Shown one piece after another: positions 1 to 5,808 of a stretch of DNA of 6,061 nucleotides. Source of the stretch: JAQUQI01 sp041650035 (lineage in GTDB: Bacteria > Omnitrophota > Gorgyraeia > JABMRG01); the NCBI GenBank assembly GCA_041650035.1, contig JBAZLY010000041.1:1-6061 (forward strand), given 5' to 3'. The notes beneath the pieces were generated by a model that was given only the letters and a program-made list of their open reading frames with translations, ran no database searches and was not told the origin of the DNA. Numbering within the stretch: the first letter of the stretch is position 1; each line of letters opens with the position of its first letter. Made by a program: the position numbers and the translations under genes.

Positions 1-601
1 TGTTTTTGGCATAATCCACTTCCAGGGGTCCGGCGCATGTAATAACAGCGGCGGGATCCTTGACGTCAACAGTAATATCACGGTTAAGCTGGACAAGTTT
101 CAGGTTGTGCCTTGCCAATGCGCCTGTTCCCGATATATCCATTTCCTTCCTGTTGATATATACATTATCATCGGTAAAAACTCTCCTCCCCCCGGAATCC
201 CACTTCAATACCTGGGTCTTAAGCGTAGTTCCTTCGTCGGTATCTATCCTGACATTATCATGCAATTCAACATTGCTTGTCTTACGGTCAAAAACGCCTT
301 TATCCGACTTAAGGCTTACCTTTACCCCATCACCGTAAGAATCCCCGCTAATATCAAAAAGGTTTATCACATCGGCAAATATATCCGCGCTACTGCCGCG
401 CAACTCCCAGGACTTCTTGCCCGAATCAGAAAAACCCGACATGGAAAAGACCTTGACCTTTTCACCCAACGGTATATCCTGGTCACGCAAGGACCCTGCC
501 CCCGGCATAGGGGGTGTAGTATTGTTAAAAATCAGACCCTTGGCGCAGAACAAAACAGCGGCAGCAGCCGCAACGGCAATAATTGTTCTTATACGATTCA
601 T
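1..601 (-). CDS. lptC: LptC-like LPS export protein, N-terminal 200 residues (3' end outside window)
   Basis: Translating the minus strand from ATG at 601 gives an open frame of 200 codons that is still open at the window edge. Residues 1-5 are basic (MNRIR) and about 6-24 form one Ala-rich hydrophobic segment, which suits the inner-membrane anchor of LptC. The cysteine at 19 follows Phe, so it is a poor lipobox. Residues about 46-180 alternate short polar beta strands and include KSWELRGSSADIF (63-75), then VELHDNVRI, then VFTDDNVYI and ISGTGA. This is the LptC/DUF1239 pattern of a periplasmic beta-jellyroll that passes LPS from LptBFG to LptA. From about 186 the text ITCAGPLEVDY looks like the opening strand of an OstA/LptA-type repeat, so the protein may be longer than the roughly 190-residue E. 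coli LptC. The start is uncertain: AGGA at 615-618 lies 13 nt from the ATG but 7 nt from an in-frame TTG at 607. It follows the acyltransferase gene by about 76 bp. Family assignment is by pattern, because LptC sequences diverge strongly. Confidence 0.82.
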   Translation of the reverse strand, partial: MNRIRTIIAVAAAAAVLFCAKGLIFNNTTPPMPGAGSLRDQDIPLGEKVKVFSMSGFSDSGKKSWELRGSSADIFADVINLFDISGDSYGDGVKVSLKSDKGVFDRKTSNVELHDNVRIDTDEGTTLKTQVLKWDSGGRRVFTDDNVYINRKEMDISGTGALARHNLKLVQLNRDITVDVKDPAAVITCAGPLEVDYAKN

Positions 602-614
602 AATCAACACATTA

Positions 615-618
615 TCCT
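615..618 (-). promoter_or_regulatory. Shine-Dalgarno AGGA of lptC, start ambiguous
   Basis: AGGA on the minus strand is the only purine-rich ribosome-binding motif near the lptC start. It lies 13 nt from the ATG at 601, 7 nt from an in-frame TTG at 607, and 4 nt from an in-frame GTG at 610. By spacing alone the TTG is the best fit and would add two residues at the N-terminus. The signal-anchor assignment does not change. Confidence 0.45.
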
Positions 619-677
619 GCAAACAACAGGCAATAAGTCATGCAGTAATAAAGAAAAGGCTCCAATAATCAAATATG

Positions 678-1592
678 CTAATGGCCGTGGTTGCAGACCA
701 AGCGATCATCATACGGCCTGGTCTTCCACCTTTTATGCATCCATACCCATTGTTCAGGGTACCTGCGCACATAAGATTCTACGATATCCGACCACCTCTT
801 TGTGTAGTTCGTGATCCATTCAGGATCAGAGGTATCATCGATGTAAATAGGCTCTTCCACATAGATCTTATGGCGCAGGCCCGAGCGCACGATAAAAACC
901 GGTATTATCGGCACGCGGCAGGCCTGAGCAAGCTTTACGGGTGCCGAAGGGGTATAGGCCTTCTTACCAAAGAAATCAACAAATACACCACCGAGACTGT
1001 CCACATCCTGGTCGGCGACAATACCAATCAGCTCCTTTTGCCTTAAAAAACGGATCAATTTCTTCGCAGAGTCAGTCCTATATATAACATTGACCCCCAT
1101 ACACGACCTTAATGATGAAACCCAGTCATTGAATTTTTCGTAATATATAGGCCTGGCAACAACATGTGATTTATAACCATTGCGGGCAAAATACACCGGT
1201 ATAAGCTCCCAATTGCCGAGATGGGCTGAAACGACAACCGCGCCGGTGCCCTCCGATATTACCTTGTCTACCCTCTCTCTACCCTGGATATCAATAAAAG
1301 TGTCCAGCCTGTGTTTTATTTTCGGCAGGCTTAATATCTCCGCCGCCCCCATACCGAGATTCACGAACACAGACCTCGATACGCGGATAAGCCATTCCCT
1401 TGTTACAGAACCGTTAAAGGCGTATTCCAAGTGGGCCCTTGTAAGATTCCTGTAGCGGGGCAGGAGCATATAGACCGCCTTGCCGCAGGCCCCGCCTACG
1501 GTAATGGCGATATTATACGGCAGTAATAAAAAAAATTTATTCGAAAGGATAAGCAGTATGTATAAGAATCGTCTCCTGAAGCGGTATTTCAC
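678..1592 (-). CDS. lpxL: LpxL/HtrB-family lipid A late acyltransferase
   Basis: This 304-residue protein matches the usual length of the lauroyl/myristoyl acyltransferase family (about 300), which transfers an acyl chain to the primary acyl groups of Kdo-lipid A at the inner face of the inner membrane. A basic N-terminus (MKYRFRRRF) leads into a hydrophobic anchor at about 9-30. The catalytic HX4E motif is HLGNWE, with His124 and Glu129. Further family marks are ADQD at 193-196, FFGKKAYTP at 207-215, the RVPIIPVF strand near 226-233, and the C-terminal YPEQWVWMHKRWKTRP at 278-293. The start is GTG; no other start codon close to it keeps the anchor, and a strong AGGAGG lies upstream. The gene sits 90 bp after kdsC and before lptC, so its Kdo-lipid A role fits its neighbours. 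The sequence does not tell acyl chain length or whether it acts as LpxL, LpxM or LpxP, and a more general lysophospholipid acyltransferase activity cannot be excluded. Confidence 0.93.
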   Translation of the reverse strand: MKYRFRRRFLYILLILSNKFFLLLPYNIAITVGGACGKAVYMLLPRYRNLTRAHLEYAFNGSVTREWLIRVSRSVFVNLGMGAAEILSLPKIKHRLDTFIDIQGRERVDKVISEGTGAVVVSAHLGNWELIPVYFARNGYKSHVVARPIYYEKFNDWVSSLRSCMGVNVIYRTDSAKKLIRFLRQKELIGIVADQDVDSLGGVFVDFFGKKAYTPSAPVKLAQACRVPIIPVFIVRSGLRHKIYVEEPIYIDDTSDPEWITNYTKRWSDIVESYVRRYPEQWVWMHKRWKTRPYDDRLVCNHGH

Positions 1593-1604
1593 TATCCTTA
1601 AAAA

Positions 1605-1610
1605 CCTCCT
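1605..1610 (-). promoter_or_regulatory. Shine-Dalgarno AGGAGG of lpxL-like gene
   Basis: A perfect AGGAGG on the minus strand lies 12 nt before the GTG at 1592, which is longer than the usual 5-9 nt. A second, weaker AAGGA at 1595-1599 is only 2 nt from the GTG. No in-frame start lies between them, so the pair supports GTG as the start but with unusual geometry. The sequence just upstream is very AT-rich. Confidence 0.6.
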
Positions 1611-1682
1611 AATTTATATTAAAAATTTTCTTTGAACCCGCTGGCCTTTAAGACAATTGTCCATGTCATTAAAAAACACTTC

Positions 1683-2288
1683 TTAAGCATAGTAAACACC
1701 TGTCGCATCAGGCCATAACCCCTTTATCTTCAGCATCATATCCACTACCTCGCGTACAGCGCCCCTGCCGCCTGATGCCTTGCATCTGTAGTGCGTATAG
1801 GCCAGTATATCCTCGCGGGCATTCGATACGGAACAGGACAGGCCCGCCCGCCTTAACACGGGGATATCGACTAAATCATCCCCGATAAAACATATTTGAT
1901 CATCGCGCACACCAAACTCATCCTTGATCTTATTATAAAAAACAAGTTTGTCCTTCGCGTTTTGGAACACCCTGTCTATGCACAGGATATCGGACCTGCG
2001 AGCCACGGCCCTGGAATCTCCTGCCGTGATTATGGCGCTTTTAAACCCGGCTTTATGCCATAACATAATTCCAAAACCGTCATGGACATCAAACATTTTT
2101 ACCTCCTGGCCGGAATCAGACATTATCATAGAACCCGGCGTAAGAACACCGTCGACATCCATCAAGAGTAGCTTGATCTCTTTCACGCGGCGTCTTACAT
2201 CCTGCTTAGCATTAACCAAACCCGGCATCTTTCGCCTTTTAGGCGATGAATAAATTCCCATAACAATCCTGTCAACTACCTTAATCAA
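1683..2288 (-). CDS. kdsC: 3-deoxy-D-manno-octulosonate 8-phosphate phosphatase (KdsC)
   Basis: KdsC is a cytoplasmic HAD-superfamily phosphatase that hydrolyses Kdo-8-phosphate to Kdo before CMP activation. HAD motif I is DVDGVLT at 44-50, with Asp44 as the expected nucleophile and Asp46 as the general acid/base. Motif II falls at IITAGDS (86-92, Thr88), Lys114 in AKDKLVFY serves as the motif III lysine, and motif IV is GDDLVDIPVL at 136-145. The C-terminal ASGGRGAVREV (171-181) is the loop typical of KdsC, which reaches a neighbouring active site in the tetramer. There is no cap insertion, as expected for this C0-type family. The longest frame (201 residues) begins with TTG overlapping the kdsD stop as TTGA, with AGGA 5 nt upstream. 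An ATG at 2261 also has AGGA 5 nt upstream and gives 192 residues, nearer the usual 170-190. Either start keeps all motifs. The gene directly follows kdsD, the enzyme that begins the same pathway. Confidence 0.95.
   Translation of the reverse strand: MIKVVDRIVMGIYSSPKRRKMPGLVNAKQDVRRRVKEIKLLLMDVDGVLTPGSMIMSDSGQEVKMFDVHDGFGIMLWHKAGFKSAIITAGDSRAVARRSDILCIDRVFQNAKDKLVFYNKIKDEFGVRDDQICFIGDDLVDIPVLRRAGLSCSVSNAREDILAYTHYRCKASGGRGAVREVVDMMLKIKGLWPDATGVYYA
2267..2270 (-). promoter_or_regulatory. Shine-Dalgarno AGGA for the alternative ATG start of kdsC
   Basis: AGGA lies 5 nt before the ATG at 2261. The longer TTG start at 2288 has an equally spaced AGGA at 2294-2297. ATG is usually the stronger initiator and the shorter protein matches family length better, while the TTG start gives the 4-nt overlap with kdsD. 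The sequence alone does not decide between them. Confidence 0.4.
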
Positions 2289-3280
2289 ACAAGTCCTGCC
2301 TTTAATAGATCCTGCACATCCACCAACCCGACCGGCTTGTAATCCTTGTCAACAACAGGCACCTCGTCCACCCTTTTGCTTCTAAGAAGGCTCAACGCCT
2401 CAACAGCCATACTCCCTTTTCTTATAACAGCCGGGTCTTTGGTCATAATTAGCTTGACCATCTTCTCGGTAACATAAGGGTCTTTTTCGAGATTTCTTCT
2501 TAGATCGCCATCGGTGAATATGCCTATTAGCCTGCCTTTTCCGTCAACTATAGTGGCACTGCCAGCCCGGGCCTTTGTAATAGCATAGAGCACCTTCTTA
2601 AGGGGCGTGTCTGATTTGGCAATGGTAAAGGCGCCGTCTTTTCTCATCACATCCTCTACCCTCAACCATAACTTCTTACCCAAACTGCCGCCCGGGTGAT
2701 AGAACGCGAAGTCTTCCGCCTTGAAACCTTTTGCCTTAAGCAACGCCACGCATAAAGCGTCTCCCATGGCAAGCATAGCTGTAGTACTCGCGGTAGGGGC
2801 AAGCCCAAGCGGACACGCCTCCTTTCTTACGGCAACGTTGAGAACGATATCGCTAAAAACCGCAAGGGTTGAGCGCGTATTGCCGGTTAAACTGATAAGT
2901 TTGGCACCGATCTTTTTTATCACCGGAAGCAGTTTCTTGATCTCGTCCGTTTCGCCGCTATTGGAGAGGGCTATTATCACATCATTCTCGGTAACGCGCC
3001 CCAAGTCGCCGTGGACAGCCTCGGCTGGATGCAAAAATAAACTTGGCGTACCCGTTGATGATAGCGTCGCCGAGATCTTTCTGCCTATTATACCGGGTTT
3101 ACCCATGCCGGTCACAATAACCCTGGACCGGCTCTTCACGATAAGAGCCACGGCCTTTCTAAAATCAGACGACACGTTAGGTATCAAAGCCCTTATCGCG
3201 GCCGATTCTATTTTTAATACCTCACGGCCTATAAGCACAGGATCTGATCCTTTAATCTTTTTGTTTTCTTTTGTCCTCAT
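2285..3280 (-). CDS. kdsD: D-arabinose 5-phosphate isomerase (KdsD), SIS plus two CBS domains
   Basis: KdsD interconverts ribulose 5-phosphate and arabinose 5-phosphate, the first committed step toward Kdo, in the cytoplasm. The protein has 331 residues against 328 in E. coli KdsD. A SIS sugar-isomerase domain covers about 40-190, with VTGMGK (56-61), the SSTGTPS phosphate-binding segment (74-80), HPAEAVHGDLG (84-94) and SNSGETDEI (106-114). Residues reported as catalytic in E. coli (Lys59, Glu111, Glu152, His193) correspond here to Lys61, Glu113, Glu154 (in RKEACPLGLAPT) and His195 (in YHPGGSLGK), all present. Two CBS repeats follow at about 207-265 and 274-331, the first holding IGIFTDGDLRR and the second DEVPVVD and VGLVDVQDLL. 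The start codon overlaps the pilT stop as ATGA with no strong ribosome-binding site, suggesting translational coupling. Paralogues such as GutQ and KpsF share this layout, but the adjoining kdsC favours the LPS role. Confidence 0.96.
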   Translation of the reverse strand: MRTKENKKIKGSDPVLIGREVLKIESAAIRALIPNVSSDFRKAVALIVKSRSRVIVTGMGKPGIIGRKISATLSSTGTPSLFLHPAEAVHGDLGRVTENDVIIALSNSGETDEIKKLLPVIKKIGAKLISLTGNTRSTLAVFSDIVLNVAVRKEACPLGLAPTASTTAMLAMGDALCVALLKAKGFKAEDFAFYHPGGSLGKKLWLRVEDVMRKDGAFTIAKSDTPLKKVLYAITKARAGSATIVDGKGRLIGIFTDGDLRRNLEKDPYVTEKMVKLIMTKDPAVIRKGSMAVEALSLLRSKRVDEVPVVDKDYKPVGLVDVQDLLKAGLV

Positions 3281-4338
3281 CCGATTACCGTCTTGACAGC
3301 CTCGCGTTCTTTGTCTTTTATATTTGAGAGCAGTTCATCCTGGCCGATCAGGTTCTTCCTGTAAAGATCGATAAGCGATTGATCCATCGACTGCATACCA
3401 TACTTGGCATTTGTCTCGATAACATTCTGGAGATGATGGGTATTGCCCTCCCGTATAAGGTTTCTAACCGGGGGTATGCCGAGCATGACCTCACAGGCAA
3501 CTATCATACCGTTACCGTGCAGTTTCTGGACAAGCCTTTGGGATATGACCCCGCTTATGGTCGAGGCAAGCTGGACCCTTATCTGCTGCTGCTGGCGCCA
3601 TGGAAAAACATCTATGATCCTGTTAATCGTCTCACCGGCATCAATGGTATGCAGTGTGGCCAGGACCAACTGCCCGGTCTCGGATGCTGTAATCGCTGTT
3701 GATATAGTCTCAAGGTCACGCATCTCACCAACTAATATTATATTCGGGTTCTGCCTGATAACATGGTACAGGGCACCCTGGAAAGAATCGGAATCAACCG
3801 ATATCTCTCTCTGCTCTATCACGGCCTTTTTATGTTCATGTATAAACTCAATAGGATCCTCTATGGTAATGATATGGCATTGGCGCTGCGAATTGATATA
3901 GTTGATCATACTCGCCAAGGTCGTGGTCTTACCGCTTCCGGACTGGCCTGTCACAAGCACCAATCCACTCCTTAAATTGCACAACTTAACGATCACATCC
4001 TTGGGCAGTGACAGGTCGTCAAAGGAAGGTATATCAAGAGGTATAACCCTTATCGCCGCCGCTATACTGCCTCTTTGCTGGTGAACATTTATCCTAAAAC
4101 GAGCCAATCCGCTCACAGCAAATGATATGTCTATGTCATGACATCTCTTATATTGCTCCCTTTGATTTTCATCCATAATGGAAAATATAAGCCTCTCTGA
4201 TTCCTTCGGCGTCAGCGGAGTAAAATCCGTCTTTTTCAAATTACCGTTTATCCTTAAAATAGGCGGCGTCCCTACTACAAGTAATAGGTCCGAGGCATTG
4301 GCGTCTTTAGCCATGCGTAGAAGATCTGATATTTCCAT
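3277..4338 (-). CDS. pilT: PilT-family type IV pilus retraction ATPase
   Basis: This 353-residue secretion ATPase matches PilT length (about 345-370). PilT is a cytoplasmic hexamer at the base of the type IV pilus and powers pilus disassembly in twitching motility. The N-terminal PAS-like domain (about 1-110) has ASDLLLVVGTPPILRINGNL and ends in AIRVIP. The RecA-like domain carries Walker A GQSGSGKT at 131-138, the Asp box ITIEDPIEF at 157-165, Walker B ILVGEMRD at 201-208 with Glu205, and the His box TLHT at 228-231. The C-terminal part has VRNLIREG and GMQSMDQSL, marks of PilT rather than PilB or GspE, and there is no tetracysteine zinc site. The usual His in the N-terminal SDLH motif is Leu here, and Walker A has Gln-Ser where Pro-Thr is common. 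The start is ATG with AGGAG 6 nt upstream. It overlaps kdsD by 4 nt and follows the cyclase by 117 bp. PilU is a less likely alternative. No other pilus genes are present in the window. Confidence 0.94.
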   Translation of the reverse strand: MEISDLLRMAKDANASDLLLVVGTPPILRINGNLKKTDFTPLTPKESERLIFSIMDENQREQYKRCHDIDISFAVSGLARFRINVHQQRGSIAAAIRVIPLDIPSFDDLSLPKDVIVKLCNLRSGLVLVTGQSGSGKTTTLASMINYINSQRQCHIITIEDPIEFIHEHKKAVIEQREISVDSDSFQGALYHVIRQNPNIILVGEMRDLETISTAITASETGQLVLATLHTIDAGETINRIIDVFPWRQQQQIRVQLASTISGVISQRLVQKLHGNGMIVACEVMLGIPPVRNLIREGNTHHLQNVIETNAKYGMQSMDQSLIDLYRKNLIGQDELLSNIKDKEREAVKTVIG

Positions 4339-4455
4339 TGCAAACTCCTATATTAGGGGATTTTTTGCCAAACACCTCTTGCCGTCCCGGCGGTATAAAG
4401 ACATATTAGCGCGTTCGCACTAAACCCTCGGCGCGTAACTACCGATACAAATATC
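4339..4455 (-). other. 117-bp leader between the cyclase gene and pilT, with small hairpins and an 18-codon ORF
   Basis: This is the longest gap inside the cluster. It holds a clean 6-bp hairpin TAGTGC-GAAC-GCGCTA with one G-U pair (4407-4422), a 4-bp GC hairpin GCCG-GGA-CGGC (4381-4391), and the inverted repeat over the pilT ribosome-binding site. A short ORF runs from ATG at 4404 to TAG at 4348-4350, and its stop codon overlaps the pilT Shine-Dalgarno. I do not recognise a known riboswitch, and there is no U-tract terminator or strong -35/-10 pair. A role as an untranslated leader is possible but unproven. Confidence 0.3.
4345..4349 (-). promoter_or_regulatory. Shine-Dalgarno AGGAG of pilT, within a short inverted repeat
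   Basis: AGGAG with a 6-nt spacer fixes the ATG at 4338 as the pilT start. The motif overlaps the arm of a short inverted repeat, CCTA/TAGG around an ATA loop (4347-4357), which might partly mask it. The stem is only 4 bp and may have no effect. Confidence 0.6.
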
Positions 4456-5808
4456 TTACAGAGGCGTATTTCTAAGAATTGATTTATGGATAATAACCCT
4501 GTTGCGGCCGGCGGCCTTGGCTTCATATAAGGCATTATCGGCATCCCTTATCAATAATTCTTTCGTCGTGCTGTCGTTGACAGATGGTATATAGGCGGAC
4601 ACGCCTGCGCTTAGTGTAATCTTTAGCTCATGAGATTCGTAATTAAACAGCGCGCCCTCAAACATATTCCTGATCCTCTCCGCTATCCTATATGAGCCTT
4701 CCAAGTCTCTGCCCGGTAATATAGCGACGAATTCTTCCCCACCGTATCTGGCCACCACATCGGTCCCCCGCAATTCGGACGTAAGCATTGAGGCGACTTT
4801 TTTGAGGACAAAATCCCCGGCCTGATGGCCATAGGTATCGTTGAATTTCTTGAAAAAATCTATATCCATCATCACAAAACCAAGCGGGTCTCTTTCGCGC
4901 TTTGCCGCTGATAATAGATTGTCCATATAATTCTGAAAATACTGGTGATTATACAGGCCTGTCAGGCTATCCCTTACAGACTGCTCCCTTATTTTGTCGA
5001 CAAGTTCCGTATTGGTAAGCGCGATACCGCCGAAATTAGCAAGGGTCGATAAAAGACGCATTACCTGCTCATGGGTCAAGTCAGGATTGACACTGCTGAC
5101 ACATATAGAAGCCAGGGTCTTTGAGTTATACACGATGGGCTGGCAGAAATTGCCTTTGAGCTTATCCCCGTCAACAATATGGGCCTTAGTGTAGTCCTGG
5201 GCCAGGGTCTTTCTTGAGACGAATATACCTTGTTCTGACGCATAACCTATAAGCCCTGACCTCTCATCCGCCTTCAGGCAATAACCTTCAACCTCTTCCT
5301 TTTTATAACCCACTGAATCAATATACATAAGCTTTTGAGTCTTTTCATCTACCTTGAATATAACGCACTTTTGAGACCCCAGGAGATCTATGGCCTTACG
5401 CAATAATACCCTTAAGAGCTCGTCTGTGCGCAGGACAGAACTTATCTGCTTCGCGGTATCAGACATTGTGATTATAAAGGATTCAAGCCTCAAAAGCTCA
5501 TCGTTGGATTCTGTCTTAAGCTGTTTTATAGCCTCACGTTCCACATCAAGTTCCTGCTGGAGGCGCTGAAGATATTTCCGCAGCACATCGTTTTGACCCT
5601 TATAATCAATAACAGACTGCATAAGATAAACCAGGACAACGGCCAATAAAATTAAAATGCCCATATGCCACACAAGCCTAATATCAAAATCGGATCTGCC
5701 GTTTATAAACCCGAAAAATGAGGCTTCGTTGGCAATATAAACCCATGCCAGCAACACGCATAAAGAAAATACAACAACAATCCTGTATATCCAATTTTCC
5801 TCAAACAT
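4456..5808 (-). CDS. Membrane-anchored GAF-GGDEF diguanylate cyclase
   Basis: The 450-residue protein should make cyclic di-GMP from two GTP at the cytoplasmic side of the inner membrane. Two transmembrane helices, about 8-25 and 47-66, flank a short external loop of about 20 residues. Residues 70-110 are charged and heptad-like, probably a coiled-coil linker that aids dimerisation. About 115-270 resembles a GAF sensor domain, with ITMSDTAKQISSVLRTDELL at its head and GLIGYASEQGIFV and ASICVSS inside. The GGDEF domain covers about 275-440, with RDSLTGLYNHQYF (279-291), MDIDFFKKFNDTYGH (314-328), the active-site signature GGEEF at 356-360, and DADNALYEAKAAGRNRV near the end. An RGTD motif at 347-350, five residues before GGEEF, matches the RxxD inhibitory site for product feedback. 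The domain therefore looks active and self-limiting. The start overlaps the kdsA stop by 8 nt, and GAGAGG lies 9 nt upstream. The signal sensed is unknown. Confidence 0.95.
   Translation of the reverse strand: MFEENWIYRIVVVFSLCVLLAWVYIANEASFFGFINGRSDFDIRLVWHMGILILLAVVLVYLMQSVIDYKGQNDVLRKYLQRLQQELDVEREAIKQLKTESNDELLRLESFIITMSDTAKQISSVLRTDELLRVLLRKAIDLLGSQKCVIFKVDEKTQKLMYIDSVGYKKEEVEGYCLKADERSGLIGYASEQGIFVSRKTLAQDYTKAHIVDGDKLKGNFCQPIVYNSKTLASICVSSVNPDLTHEQVMRLLSTLANFGGIALTNTELVDKIREQSVRDSLTGLYNHQYFQNYMDNLLSAAKRERDPLGFVMMDIDFFKKFNDTYGHQAGDFVLKKVASMLTSELRGTDVVARYGGEEFVAILPGRDLEGSYRIAERIRNMFEGALFNYESHELKITLSAGVSAYIPSVNDSTTKELLIRDADNALYEAKAAGRNRVIIHKSILRNTPL

Noticed and set aside
107..814. Plus-strand open frame of 235 codons across the lptC and lpxL region
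   Set aside because: It is antisense to two well-supported genes and to the gap between them. Its translation is rich in Cys, Ile and Pro without recognisable motifs, as expected of a shadow frame.
1605..1640. Sigma70 promoter in the AT-rich tract before lpxL
   Set aside because: TAATAT- and TTCAAA-like hexamers exist, but no pair has a 16-18 nt spacing.
2721..3296. Plus-strand open frame of 191 codons opposite kdsD
   Set aside because: It is fully antisense to the SIS domain of kdsD, whose motifs and catalytic residues are intact. No ribosome-binding site or known domain is seen.
3443..3901. Plus-strand open frame of 152 codons opposite pilT
   Set aside because: It is antisense to the conserved ATPase core of PilT, and its composition (many Ser, Cys, Trp) looks like a mirrored coding strand.
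4365..4391. GC hairpin with a nearby run of A/T as an intrinsic terminator before pilT
   Set aside because: On the transcribed minus strand the run after the hairpin is A, not U. On the plus strand the T run precedes the stem, so neither orientation makes a terminator.
4339..4455. c-di-GMP riboswitch (GEMM type) before pilT
   Set aside because: The context is tempting, but the conserved GEMM elements (the CACGCACAGGGCAAACC-like segment and the tetraloop/receptor pair) are not present.
4353..4544. Minus-strand 63-codon frame overlapping the end of the cyclase gene and the leader
   Set aside because: Most of it reads the GGDEF C-terminus in the wrong frame, and it has no ribosome-binding site or recognisable domain.
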